The notes beneath the pieces were generated by a model, which was given only the letters and a program-made list of their open reading frames with translations, had not been told where the DNA came from and made no database searches. 64,000 nucleotides of DNA from Phoronis australis. Lineage: Eukaryota; Phoronida; Phoronidae. The translations under genes and the position numbers were made by a program. Positions 12,340-24,635 of the stretch are shown piece after piece (positions within the stretch are counted from its first letter, which is position 1; each line of letters starts with the position of its first letter). Where the stretch lies: contig NMRA01000411.1 in the NCBI GenBank assembly GCA_002633005.1, forward strand, positions 1 to 64,000, given 5' to 3'.

Positions 12340-13345
12340 AATCTAATGTCCCAATAATATTAACTGAACAAGCACTTCAGTGGGAGTAACTGGTTCTCCA
12401 ATCACTTTTAATCAATGACAAAACTATTCGAATATTACCATGTTGGGTACAAATATTCCCAGTGACCCTGTGTTCAGCTTAGTTCGGGTGTTTTATGTGG
12501 GTAGTCCCGCGCCATCCGAGGAAAGACGTGGCCGTGGCTGGGAATAGTCAATAAGCCCCCGGTCCGAACAGCGGCCACAATGGTCACAGCCAATGACGCT
12601 GGAACAACCGTTTCTAGAAGGCATTAAACATTGGTGAATTCGAAAAGTGACATTTATAAACCCCTTTATGCTTTAAATTTACCATTAGAACTGATAACAT
12701 ACCTATTTTTTTCAGTCAGGAAAAGTTTGTTGACTTGGTGACTCCTTCCGACCACACAACTTCAACTTCGTTAAGCTATAGACACGGGTCATTGAATGAA
12801 TAGGCCTATATAAACATAACTCTAAAACCCTTGCCAAAATCTTCAATTTTCCTTAAAAATTTCAGTTTATAATGGACTTTTTTGTTTTTAATAGACTTAA
12901 AGTTAAAATGAGAACAATTTTGCAGCTGGCTGCAGATAAATTTAGCACTTTTAGTTTTGTTGTTTACTTTCGAAAACAGGATTTTCAGTAAACGGCAAAT
13001 TTGAACTTATCTTACAACAGTTTTGCTATCGTAATGTACAAGTTCAATTGTTTTATTTATCAACAAATAAAAAAAAATAGCTTTGTAAAAGCATTGTAAA
13101 ACTTCGAAACTGGAGCGCACAAGTTTCCGCGACTTTGTTTCTCGTTGATGGAGGGAAAAACAAAAAAATTATCACTGATTACTGGCAGATTCTCGTCAAC
13201 ATACCTCTGTGACATCATAGATTAGTGAGAGGAATGTCCGAAAGATCGAGAAGGTGATAGTTTTACGTAATTACTCATCGGACATTACTCATTTGAAAGC
13301 CATTGCTGTACTCTGTCTTTGGTGTGTAGACCTCCCTCTGGGCTG
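12340..13345. other. Non-coding; GC-rich patch at 12480-12620
   Basis: No gene supported. The patch at 12480-12620 is clearly GC- and CpG-richer than its surroundings and contains CAGCCAATGACG, a CCAAT-type word. It could be a promoter or a first exon, but I could not connect it to RAD51AP1 by phase. Confidence 0.3.
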
Positions 13346-13347
13346 AT

Positions 13348-13445
13348 GATAGAGAACCAGTTTCATCCACTAAATAACGGGGCCGTTAAAGTTATTTAGT
13401 AATTGCCTGATTCTCTAAGTCAGGGTCCATTATATCCGACTAGTG
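13348..13445. repeat. Hairpin MITE, copy 2
   Basis: Arms GAGAACCAGTTTCATCCACT and its inverse (AGTAATTGCCTGATTCTC) flank a TAAATAAC/GTTATTTA stem. TCAGGGTCCA and ATATCCGACT follow, as in copies at 13974-14070 and 8485-8595. Confidence 0.7.
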
Positions 13446-13973
13446 CCCCTCGCTGGTTCCCTACGTGCCTAGCCAGCACGCAAGTATCGTGCAGTGGCCA
13501 TGCAAGTGGCGTCGCAGCAACTATTCGTTTCTGCAGTGATGTTTATAGCCGCGTGCTTGAAGCACATACATGTACAATAAACACATATCTGGCCGATTTA
13601 AGTGGTGTGTTATTCATAGTGTATGAATACAGGACAGTATCGTAAACAAAAGTCATCGACAGTAGAAAGATGCAATCCGAATAGGCGCAATCACAATTAC
13701 TAGGATTCATATTTCTTGAACATAACTTTTAAGCACCGATTTGTCTGTACAACAGACCATATTTACACTTCAGACCATCAGTCATGCCAGTTTGTATGCG
13801 TAAAGCGCTGTCTGTTGAGAATTCGACTAACCAATCAGAAACGCCGGTGTAAAAAAATTTTTCGAGGAAAATTAAGTGATACCTGCATGTTGACTACTGA
13901 CCACCTAGCAGCATGCAGGGAACCAGCAAGGTGTGTAGACTAGAGACGACGGCACTGGTTGTATGTGGCGGTC

Positions 13974-14070
13974 TCTGAATTTGAGAACCAAACAATCACT
14001 GAATAACGCATCTGTTATTCAGTGGATGAAACTGGTTCTCAAAGTCAGGGACCACTTTATCCGACTGGTG
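13974..14070. repeat. Hairpin MITE, copy 3
   Basis: The arms TTTGAGAACCAAACAATCAC and GTGGATGAAACTGGTTCTCAAA enclose the stem TGAATAAC...GTTATTCA. TCAGGGACCACTTTATCCGA follows directly. Same family as 8485-8595, 13348-13445 and 45789-45868. Confidence 0.75.
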
Positions 14071-14469
14071 TCACTGCAGACTTAATCACTTAGTGTAGTG
14101 TAGTCGATGGTGTAGCCCACGGTAGGCAGCCAACTAGCTGTATGAAAACTATCGTCAAAATACAGCTAGGACAGGTACCACTGTGTGTATTTCATCCCTA
14201 GACCCCGAAATTGCAAACATCCAAGGTAGTTCTGTTTGTCACTTCGCCATGAAACTTATATCAACATGTAAAGCTAAAGACCGGACGGGGTGCATGTAAA
14301 ATCTGGGAATCAACCGACACTCACCTTGCCCGTTACAGCCGTTTAAGTGAAAAACAATACAATAAACATCATTTTCTTGCGTAACTCTCCGCCTTTTCTA
14401 ACAATGAAAAGTATGTCATCGTTTTGAAAACAGTTCGCTCGTGTCACGCGCACACGCCATTTACTAAAT

Positions 14470-15340
14470 TTTTGCGACATCTCTCGGGAGATGATGATAG
14501 CTTGGCAGCAGCAAAATTTCTTCTGAAATTCGGTTTTTCGGTTTCAAAATTCTAAAAACTTATATTGAAGTGAAACCAGTTCCGATAATTTGTTGTGACG
14601 TGTACGCAACATCGTGAAAGAAAAAGTTGATTGAAGAATCGGCGAAAAAAGAAACTGGCCAATGGGTGACGCAATATTTCATGGCGCCGAAAGCCGTCTC
14701 TAAAGATCGCTCCACAACTTTAGCAGTAGAATAATGGTAGAACGCCATTTTTTCCAACACCGTTAAATAATTTAGTTTACTCATGGAAGACTAGTTTTTA
14801 ATGACACTAACTTTGTGTCAGATTTTATCTTACCACTTTTTTATCCACATCGGTGCAAAGCTGTGTATTTAGTATGCAGCTTCATACCAAGGCTAAGGCC
14901 ACGGACACTTGTTTCCACTCACATCTTCATTTACTTTATGTTGGATGGTCTTCCGACTGTTCTCATTTAATCTCGTCACTATGTGATGGGAGATGATGGC
15001 AGCTTCACAGAGCAGCAAAATTTGTTCTGAAATTTGCTGTGCTGGTTTTTAAAAAACTTATTACGAAATGAAACCAGTATTTGTTGTGACATGAACGCAA
15101 CCTTGCGGAAGAATAACGATTAACTAATCGTTAAAAAAAGAAACTGGCCAATAGGTGACGCCATATTTCATGGCATAAAAAGCCAACGCATAAAATCGCT
15201 CCGCAGAATAACGGTAGAACGCCAATTTTCCCAACACCGGTAAATGACTTAGCTTACGCGAGAAAGAATGTAAATTTTAATGACACTAATTTTGTGTCGT
15301 ATTTTATTTAGCCATTTTTACCCACATTTGGGGCAATATA
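14470..15340 (+). repeat. Diverged direct duplication of ~360-390 bp, promoter-like content
   Basis: Two direct copies, about 14470-14860 and 14985-15340, share in order GGGAGATGATG, CAGCAAAATTT, GAAACCAGT, TTTGTTGTGAC, GAAACTGGCCAAT, GGTGACGC, ATTTCATGGC, TAATGACACTAA and TTTTATCT/TTTTATTT. Each copy carries a CCAAT box next to a TGACGC word. The first also has GGCGCCGAAAG, an E2F-like sequence. They lie about 1-1.8 kb upstream of the first recognised RAD51AP1 exon, so they may be its promoter region, although no transcript start is visible. Confidence 0.6.
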
Positions 15341-15494
15341 CAGCCTTGCACCAATTAGGCTAGGTCATATGATAGAGTGCAGACTGTAGAAACATCAGCA
15401 TGCTGACCTCCCAACACTGATATTTTGGTGATGGAGTAATTCTGTTTCCTCCAGTGTAGTGTTTTATCGTTGTTTGGCACTGATTTTGAAAAAT

Positions 15495-15575
15495 CTGCCA
15501 ACAACCGAGACTTGAACCAGGGTTCCTCACGTGACAGCTGAGCATCCAACCCGTTTGGCTAAGAAGTAATTGCAA
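15495..15575 (-). repeat. tRNA-like SINE head (minus strand)
   Basis: On the minus strand, TAGCCAAACGGGTTGG (complement of 15546-15561) resembles a Pol III A box and GGTTCAAGTCT (complement of 15508-15518) a B box at tRNA spacing. The ends do not form an acceptor stem, so this is a SINE or tRNA-derived remnant, not a tRNA gene. Confidence 0.6.
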
Positions 15576-16293
15576 CAGTTCCCAGTTGCCAAGCAACTTA
15601 AAGTTGCCGTTAGGGCGTTCTCTCATTTAGTGATTTTACCAGACGTAAGCCGGTTGTGAACGCGTCATAACATCGGACTCCGTTGCTAATTGCTGAGCAC
15701 AGTCTTTGTCTGGTATGACAACATGCAGGCCAACTATCGACCAGGCTTCAAGTTCAAAGGGTTACTGAAACCAAGCAGAACGACTTTCAACATCGGGTAA
15801 CGGAGGTTTTTAAGAAAACAAGGAATAAATGATGGCAACTGAGGTCATGTTTTCTCATTTTGTCAAGGGGCATTTTATCAGTTTTTTGACAGTTATTCAC
15901 TTTAATGCGTAAGTTGTGTGTCACTTGACTCACAGATTTTCAAACACCCCATCTAGCTGTTAGCTCTACATGTAGACAGTGCCACCGTCTCAACTGGGCC
16001 CGGTAGAGACTGGCCTATCCGTAGGCCCTTCACATGCCTGAAGCTTTTTGGTGAATTAAACCATCTTTTTCGCATAGAGGGACACCTTAGGAGTCTGTTG
16101 ATGCCTTTAACTCTTCCCAGCTTGAACAAATACTCCCGCAATCAAACTCTATTTGAACAGTCTTTCGTTCAGTTGCCCAAATTGGCAACTGGCAATTTTT
16201 ACACTGTTGCACTAGCATCACCTGGTAAGTCACTCAAAGTTTATCCTTCCCTCAGTTTCTTAGAATCAACTCAAAACGTCTCTTCCCTTGCAG

Positions 16294-19200
16294 GACACGT
16301 GGTAAAGCAGTCGATTACTCCAAGTACAGTGGGGACTTTGGAGACAGTGATGGTAAGATGAGAGCACTGCATGACAACCTTTGTTATATATATATATAGG
16401 TACACACACACATGTTGAGTCTACGGGGTAAATTGCTAGTTATGCTCTAGCTGTACGTCACCATTTAGACTACGACCAGTTTACACTTGTGAAAATGGTA
16501 ATACTTGTTTACTACGAGTGCTGTCTGCCAAAAAAACGTAGTTGGTTCTGATGTTCCCCAACTCATTTTGAGACCTGCATTTATCGACTTAAAAACACTC
16601 CCATCAACTCCAACCTAATTCTGGTGTTGCTTTTTTTTTAAAAAGCTGTGCAAAAGCCCACGAGAAAGGTTTGAAATGCCATGATTTGCAGAGTATAGGG
16701 CATCATTTTTGTTCTCATAATTAAAAAAATACCATAACACCTTCTCAATTTTCAGAAATAAACACCAGAATTGACTTCTCTTTTGTTGCCTTAATTAGTG
16801 AGTATGTTGACATATATTCATCTCTTGTAATAGATGATTTTGCATCGTCATCACCACCGCCCAGAAAATCAAAGTTGTCATCAAAAGCCAGGGATAAACC
16901 AAAGACAACTCAGAGCAAGCAGCCAAGTAAGAGAAGGTAAAATTTCTTTAGAATATTAATTTTATGCAATATTATTTTGCCACTAATTGCTCGAGTCTAT
17001 ACGCATGAAATTGCCTGCCTGGTCTAAACAGATCCTTAAAGTCATGTAGGACCCTATCAATGCGTTTGTGTATTTAGCTAAGTATTTTCAAAGCTATAGA
17101 TTTTAACTATTAAGGCAAAGTATACATTTTCTGAAAGTGGAAAGCCAGTAGAATTTCATTTTTGACTTTTTAACACTCTGTTGTTAATTGGGTCATGTCA
17201 CAATGTCTTTTAAGTGAAATTAAGCAAAGGTAAATAGATTACAAAACAATGGTATCAGTAAAATTTACCAAATTCCATTTGATGTGTTCTAGATGAAATC
17301 TCAAAAACTCTGTAACAATTTTCTAAATTATCATTTTGTTTTAGTTAAATGCAACCGTTTTTCATGAAAATCATAAAATTCCTATTTTTGATAGCCCCTT
17401 ATGCAAAAGTGGAGCAGGGTATTAGAGAATGTTGTATAAAGCAGAAATTTTCGTAACTATAAATCTGATCGGCCTTTGTTGATGTTCCAAAATTGGCCAA
17501 ATTAAGATATTTTTCTACACCCCTACATATTAACCTTAAATCTGCTTTCTAGTCTAGTAAATAACGATGTTTCAGTTCTTGTGAAGCCCAGGAACAGCTG
17601 GGATCAATATACAATGTTTGACTTCAGCAGTGTCTTTGCATCAGTTGACGTAATTAATGAAAGCAGACACGTATTGAGTTTATGAGTGCAACACACTGAA
17701 AGCTGCATATAAGTAAAAGCCATCTGTTTCATTTGTTTGTTATCTTCCTGTATGTGTTCTGGCGATTCTCTTCAGTTTCATTTTCCAGTGCATATTGTCC
17801 CCTATGTTGTACTAGTGTTACCATTTCTGGACTGTTTTCACAGACCCTGAGAAATTAAAATGGACGTGAAATTTTGTGAAAGATGGGACTGTTGTTTCTT
17901 AGTGTTTGAAGGTGTAGGGCAAATACTACATTGTTTGAATTGGAGGCTTTTTATGGAACGTGGTTTAGTTCTTTCATAGCAGCTTTAAAATGCCCAGTAG
18001 GACCAGTAGTTGATTAAACAAAATACCTATTAAATTTGGTTGATAGCACAGTCCTGTTACCCATTTTCAGTGATGGAAAATGTAGGTATCCTGCACTAAA
18101 CCAGTAACCTTACAATTTTGGATTCGAGAAAATATGCTTGTGTTTTTATTTGAACATGTGTGACTTATTTACAGGAAAAAAGATGATCAAGGTGTTGAGG
18201 AAGACGAAGATCTTAAGATTGCGATCGAACTGTCCTTGAGTGACAATTCTCAAAACACCTGTCCTTTTACAGACAACAATGAAAGTACGTCCAATTTTTA
18301 TGCGTAAACAAGGTTCAAATTTCATCAAAAAAATCACATGCCCAAGGTCCAGATGGAGTAGAAGAAATGTGACCCAGTGAAACATGAACGCTGGCATCAT
18401 TTATGTCTTGCAACCATTGTGTTATATTGTGAAGTGTTGGGAAAAAAACAGTTGCCTGTTTCCGTGACAACAATTTTAGGAAGCTTTATGTGTCATTGTT
18501 ATCAGATGTCAGTCTGAAACTGTGCCCCATCTGATGTGTCTTGATAATGCTTATTGTCTAATTGTTCTTTGCCTGATTAATTGGAATTCTTGAGCCATGC
18601 AAGTCATTTGAGACCTCTGAGATGTCATTCCATTCAGGGCTTATAATTTTCCTCTTTTAAGATGATTTCCTTGTTTTTAGTTTCAATTTATTTTTACTTG
18701 ATATCCAGTTTCCTCTTTTTTCATCTCTTTTTTCATCTCTTTAGCAATATTTTGACTTTATACGTGCAAAAAACTTTTCTTGCAGTTAAATTTCACAATA
18801 CAAAAAACATTTCTATCACATAAGCCTATTTATTTGTATAAGGATACATCACCTGGAAAATTTTCTTCTTTTTTGTCATGGATCAATCCAAGCCCTGCTC
18901 ACCACTTTATATTCAATTTATTGAATTGTCGCAGTTGCATTCAGTCACTGTTTATTGCTAATAGATTGGTTAGTTACTATAGTGATAGTTGCTAGGTGCC
19001 ACTGTTAATTTTGGTAGAAAACACCCGACAAGACAACGAACCAGGTGTGATCACCGTGATTAGTGATGGTGAAGGAAGTTCAGTGAAGAACTCACCTGTG
19101 AAGAACTCACCTGTGAAGAACTCACCTGTGAAGAACTCACCTGTGAAGAACTCACCTGTGATGACCTCAGCTATAAAATGTGCAAAAAAACTTAAGGGAC

Positions 19201-20488
19201 CCAGCAAGACAGATGAAGACTATGTAGTCAGTGAAGGTGAGTACGGTAAACATTCTCTGGTTTGGAACAGTCTGTAAATGTGGGACATCGAAATTCAAGC
19301 TGAAATTGAATTTTTTTGATTCTGAAGATTGGGATATGAGAAATTTTGGTTTTCATCATATTTCTCAAATATCGCCGGGACACCATGCATGTACTGTAAC
19401 AGCTGTTACGTTTTCAGGCGTCCCCATAGTATGTGACGTCAAGGTGAATGTACATTTGTCGTTGATCATAATTCTTGAATTTTGGGACACAAAATCTTGT
19501 ATATTTGTAGAATTTGGTATATGCTGTGACTCAGAGCAAAATGATTAATGATTTATTTTTCACTGTGCGAAACTAGATAATTTTTACCTTAGTTGTAAGA
19601 CTCGTGGTGGTAACTGAGTTGTGTACAGAATACAAGGCTATCCCGAGGCTTTTGCGATGAGAAAACTTCGCTTACGGAATGCAAATCATAATAATATACA
19701 CACATACATGTTTCACTCCTACGTTTACTCATCATATTCATACCACATGTGTTGCCATGTTTTCTTCATATGAATTAGAATGAAGTAAAAGTATTAAAAC
19801 ACATGGGCCCATCTGTACACAAACTGGTCCAATTGACCATATTCTGTGGAAATACGTTTTTCTAAATTGTGGTACCTCTCAGGTGATTTCTTGTACTGTT
19901 TGCTCTTCTGCCTGTGCTATGGTAAAAAACTCTTCAGTTTGGGACATAACATGGTGGACAGGTGAAATTTTGTGAAATTTCTCCACAAAAATTTTATTTT
20001 AAGGAAAATTTACTTTTCTTTTCACATGTTTTGTACGGCGTAACCATCACCAGACAATATTAATTTGGTAATATTTTGAGCATTTACAACAATGTGGTAT
20101 ACAGACTGAAAAATAGAAATTGACAATTTTAGCACTTTCTTTTGTCCCAAATTGAAGAATTTTTATCGTAAAACAGCCAATACTATTAGCTGTAGTGTTC
20201 ATTTTTATCGTAATACAGCCAATACTATTAGCTGTAGTGTTCATTTTTATCGTAATACAGCCAATACTATTAGCTGTAGTGTTCATTTTTATCGTAATAC
20301 AGCCAATACTATTAGCTGTAGTGTTCATTTTTATCGTAATACAGCCAATATTATTATCTGTAGTGTTCTAAAACCAACATCATCAATTATAATAGCTAAT
20401 ACTATTTTAGTCTGTAACAGTTTCTTGTTTGGTGATTCTCTTAGATGGCAATGAAGATGACGTGGATGATGATGACGTTAGTGATGAA

Positions 20489-20526
<38 letters not shown>

Positions 20527-22267
20527 CTTCAACCCTGACAGTGATGACAGTGACTATGATGCTAAGCGTAAGAAAAAGAAAACTCCTGCCAAAAAGAAGG
20601 ATGTAAAACCTGTTACAAAAGTCAAAGCGAGAGCTACGGCCTCAGGTAAGTTAATCTGGAAATTATGTATGATTCAAAGTCAAAATATACAATTTTGTAC
20701 ACTAAACAAAATAGAACATACAGCGCAAGACTTGCTGATTCAGCATTTTCAAAAATCCAAGATGGCGACTAGTTACCATATTGATAGGGATGGGTACCTA
20801 GCCTGGTTTTAATAAGCATGTCACAATTGGGTACTCCAATTTTCAAGCTTCTATCAAACAGTGAACAATTTTCATTCTTAACTGCTTCTCATGATGTTCC
20901 GATGCAGACATTTGTCATTTTTACGTCGTACCAAATATATGTACGTAGTGTACTAAAGAAATTGAATTTTAACTAATGAATCAAGGTGAGATTGAAAAGT
21001 TCCGTTAATAAAAACTGGACGTGTCTAGTAACAGGTTTTTTTTTTCATTCTAGTTTTTCTCGTAATTTTACAAATGTTTTATGGTTTTTTAGATCTGCCC
21101 TGGGTGGTGCACATTCATTTATTGAGTAGCTTTGATATGTGCTTAAGTATCGTTGAATAATTGGTACATGACACGCAATAACATTATTGCCTAGGCGTAT
21201 GCCCTGAGGCATAAATGCTGGTATACTCTTTTAATCTGCTAAGTCTAGTGTGTCTGCAATTTACAGTGTATTTCAAGATCACACATTAAGAGTTCCTTGC
21301 TGTCTGGTAAAGTTACTTAGTTGGTATGCTATATAATTTTAGTCACACCAAAGACAGGGCCTGTGAAGACCAAACCGCTGCAGCCCTCTTCATCAACAGA
21401 ATGTAGCGTTCCACCTTTCAACACACCACCACCTAGGAGTGGAATCAACTGTAAGCCACTCACAAGTTTTACAACACCATCACCCAAGTCTGGACTGCCC
21501 GGTGTCAAGAAACCTAAATGGACCCCACCAGGTACCACAATGTGTTATGTTTTCTGCAATTTTTTTAAAGAGACTATTTTCTGGTCTTTCAATGGACATT
21601 TTATGGGTAACCAATCTTTCTTGAAAACTGGATGGGCATTCTCTTTAACAGCGTTATTTTCTAACAAATTATGTTCATGCGAAAAGAATGCTGTTAACGA
21701 GAACACCGGTGCAGTTCGCGAGGAATTAACAGTGTCTTCGGTGTTTATATGCATGCAGCAACAGTCTGGTTCATTTTAGTTTCAAAGAAGCACTTGATGT
21801 CATCTTCAAGTGACACTGGGATTCGGTGCAGGAGCTAATGACTCATTGATGTGTCACACTTGCTCTGAATTATGTTTGTAAAACTTAGACATGCTCACAT
21901 GACAGTGATGAACACTCGAACACGTGGTCTATATAGTATAGTGCATCTCTAGTTGTTTGGACAACTTTTGAACCAAATTTTAAATGAATTGACAGTGGAA
22001 TTAAACTGCAATTGATGAAAGTGAAGTGACAACATGCTAACCTAAAAACCTTTAAATTTTATGAAGTTATGCTTACATGCAACTTGTCGTTTGCTTTTTT
22101 TAAATGCCTGGATGTGCCACTGACCTCCGTAATGATTTTTCTTTTCAGCTCCAGCTGGGTCCAACAACGTTCTGTTGACTTCACCAACTATAGGACTACG
22201 CCTCGGACTGTCCAAAAATGTCAGGCTAAAGCCTCTGCACTCCAACTTTAAGCCAGCAGTCAGGTGA
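16294..22267 (+). CDS. RAD51AP1: RAD51-associated protein 1 (RAD51AP1), seven exons, 5' end missing
   Basis: RAD51AP1 binds RAD51 and DNA and stimulates strand invasion in homologous recombination in the nucleus. Exons: 16294-16352, 16834-16936, 18175-18284, 19018-19236, 20445-20645, 21343-21531 and 22149-22267. All junctions are GT-AG, all phases match (1,000 nt, at least 333 residues), and TGA is at 22265-22267. The N-terminal GKAVDYSKYS...DSDDDF matches the vertebrate KKPVNYSQF...DSDDDF motif. EDLKIAIELSLS matches the conserved DLEVALALS segment. The C-terminus KKPKWTPP...LRLGLSKNVRLKPLHSN matches the KPKWVPP and LRLGLSRLARVKPLHP RAD51-binding region. Exon 5 encodes VITVISDGEG, which resembles a SUMO-interacting motif, then five VKNSP repeats. 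Exon 6 encodes a long aspartate run and a lysine-rich segment. The first coding exon, which must end in phase 2 and carry the start codon, was not identified. Confidence 0.93.
17035..17535 (+). repeat. Dispersed ~0.5-kb repeat, copy 2 (RAD51AP1 intron)
   Basis: Lies in the intron after the 16834-16936 exon and is collinear with 5095-5590: CATGTAGGACCC, ATAGATTTTAACT, GTGGAAAGCCAGTAGAA, TTTTTGACTTTTTAACACT, AATGTCTTTT and GATAGCCCCTTATGCAAAAG. No open frame. Confidence 0.6.
19082..19158 (+). repeat. 15-bp coding minisatellite, five VKNSP units
   Basis: The unit GTGAAGAACTCACCT repeats five times in RAD51AP1 exon 5 without nucleotide changes, giving (VKNSP)x5. Each unit carries a lysine and an S-P dipeptide, a possible proline-directed phosphorylation site. 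Identical units point to recent expansion. Confidence 0.9.
20160..20369 (+). repeat. 42-bp intronic minisatellite, five units
   Basis: The unit TTTTTATCGTAATACAGCCA followed by ATACTATTAGCTGTAGTGTTCA is repeated five times just upstream of RAD51AP1 exon 6, with the last unit slightly diverged. The 42-bp period is a multiple of three, which explains the repetitive open frames on both strands; they are not genes. Each unit holds a CAGC...GCTG inverted pair. Confidence 0.9.
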
Positions 22268-22962
22268 CGCCCTCTATTGAGGAGTGGCAAATATATTTAG
22301 GTTTATATGCTCCTTCCATGGGTGATTGTCGGACACACATCTGTGGTGGAAAATTTTAGTTCTTAGTAAAACTCGCTGAAGTCGGACTTGTGTATTAAGT
22401 GCTATTTTTGCTGAACTTGTTCAACGTTCTGTGGTAGGAAGTTTGTCCACTCAGCCTTTGAATTAAAGTGGATAATCCCTTACTTGGAAGGGATCTTTTG
22501 ATATGGTTGAATCCAACTATTGTGCGTTTTATTGAGTATAAATTTTTTTTTGGCCATGTTAACAAAAATATTTAAGAAGACCCATTAGTACCATGAAAAT
22601 TAAAATTTTAATTTTTTAATATGGATTATCAATCTGTAATAACGGATTGACAACCCATTAATGTACATTCGCTTGTGTGTCTTGTTGTCAGAGAGAATGA
22701 GGGAGCTTATCCGTATATATTTTCATTTGGGCCTTAGCTATGACGAGATTCTGGTGTCATTGTCGGCAAATCATTGTGTGTTTATAAGCAAGTGAACTCG
22801 TCAACAGCAACTTGTAAACTTGGGTTTACTTTGGCGCAAGAAGCACCCAAACTTTGTAGGCGATGCTTGCTTTCTTGAAGAACAGGTTTGGGGACGCCTT
22901 CATGGTTATCGGTGGATGCATTTGAAGTGTAATTACAAAGTGGGCTGATTATTGACAGGAAA
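22268..22962. other. 3' flank of RAD51AP1
   Basis: AT-rich, no open frame of interest. It should hold the RAD51AP1 3' UTR. It ends at the boundary of the BEL/Pao element, where GGAAA (22958-22962) precedes the LTR. Confidence 0.5.
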
Positions 22963-23161
22963 TGTGCCGATGGTACACAACTAATTTCTTATTTTTAAAA
23001 ACGATTTACGATGTAACACGGTAACAAAATAATAACGCCCTTCTTTCACTTTAACGATATCGACTCTATATTCGACTATCATGTGACGTGTGAGCATGCG
23101 CAGTAGTAAAAACACTCAGAAACTGTGGAACAGGTGCAAAACATCAAAACACTCGTGAATA
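22963..23161 (-). repeat. BEL/Pao 3' LTR
   Basis: About 199 bp, related to 34154-34356 and 37954-38154. Shared words include TGTGCCGATGG, TTATTTTTAAAAACG, GCCCTTCTTTCACT, ACGATATCGACT, GAGCATGCGCAGTAG and AAAAACACTCAGAAAC. On the minus strand it is preceded by the purine tract AAGGAGGGGGAGA. Confidence 0.75.
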
Positions 23162-23315
23162 TCTCCCCCTCCTTAGTAAGTTGTGACTTATGAACCGACT
23201 GAAAATCTACACGAATATAACTACACGCAATATCAAATGTAAGTCACTGAACAGTTCTTCATAAATATATTGTCCCATTATCCATAAACATAATGTCCAA
23301 TATAATCCACATTGT

Positions 23316-24631
23316 TTAAGTGAACTCCAATGGGCATAATTTTGTCACTTGCTGAGTGACAACACTTCCGTTTACACGCACTTTAACCACACGCACTAAT
23401 CTGTCAACGCCTGGCACCACTTCAACTATGCGACGTAATGGCCAATGTCTGCGGGTAATGTCCGATTGCATAACCAAAACAATGTCATTGACTCGAATAT
23501 CCCGCGCCACATGACACCACTGCTTTCGTGCGGTAAGTCCTGGAATCCATTCCCGTAACCACCGATTCCTAAAATATCTCACAACTTCCTGTACGCGTCT
23601 CCACCGTCTGCAGGGATTGAAATGCTCCTAATCGACTGACTGTGCTCCTCATCGACTGACTGTGGTGCGAATTCTGCACCACATTGTCCGTGCAAAAAAT
23701 GATTTGGTGTCGACGGCACAACATCGCGCGGATCTGCGGACTGATAAGTCAATGGTCTGGAATTAATCAAGGCCTTTGCACCGATAAATGGCGAATTCAG
23801 TTTCTCGTCCTTCACATCCGCGCTTCCCAATATTTCATAAATAGCACTGGATCAACCCGTAGTTGAGTAAACGCAAATTTCCCGGCCTGGTATTGGAATT
23901 GCATGAGTCGTAACTTCAGACTTGAACTTCAAAGTATAAACCATCGTTTATTGCAGTTAGTTCACAAGTCGACAAGAAGAAGTTCAACCTAAAAACAATA
24001 AATAAAATGAAATTTAGAATATGAAAGACTAAGTAGTAGCCTACACTAAGTCATAATGAAAAATGAGGCGCTCTTAGGGGGTTGAAATGCCAAACAACAC
24101 CCTTGTTAGCGACGGATTTTTGAACTTTGTCTCTATCTAACAATCCAACCAGTTCTCGTAATTCTCTGACGGCTCCCACAAAATTCGTACCATTGGCACT
24201 CAACATCTCAACCAGCAATCCACAACGATTTGCAAAACGATAAAAACAATTCAAAAATGAATCCGTGTCTAGACCAGTGGCCATTTTGAGGTGAACAGCC
24301 CGACATGTTAGACACGTAAATAAACACAAGTATCGCTTCTCGTGACGCTTTACGTGACCTTGGACAGTCACGAAGGGTCCTGCAAAATTGACAGCAGTCC
24401 TGGCAAGGCGCGCAACAGTTGTTTGACTCGAATAGCGGGTAATGATCCCATCAGCTGTCTTCCTGGAACAGCTTTCGATCTCCTGCATCGGTTACAATTC
24501 GACTCCCAGCGCTTTATTTCCTTTCGACCGGACAGTATCCAATATTTTTGCGATAATAACACAATGATGTGGTTTTTTCCTGCCACGTGTTTACCGAGCT
24601 CTTGATGGTGTCTGATGATGAGCTGTGTCAC
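23316..24631 (-). pseudogene. BEL/Pao pol 3' part: integrase and C-terminal domain
   Basis: Minus-strand frames in order: an integrase zinc-binding segment with paired histidines and CNRCRR (about 24368-24631), the integrase core with a central acidic residue in SANGTNF (24051-24488), the SRPLTY region (23579-23830), then the DUF5641-like C-terminus with RDI..ND.VLV and LCPLE (23316-23582). These are diagnostic of Pao polyproteins. Frames are broken, and 23830-24050 holds unrelated AT-rich sequence, so the enzyme cannot be made intact. Confidence 0.8.
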
Positions 24632-24635
24632 CCAG

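Noticed and set aside
18992-19207. Minus-strand frame with repeated FFTGE
   Set aside because: Antisense shadow of the RAD51AP1 VKNSP repeat exon.
20047-20454. Repetitive open frames on both strands (NTANTI repeats)
   Set aside because: They exist only because a 42-bp minisatellite period is divisible by three and lies in a RAD51AP1 intron; no splice or start context.
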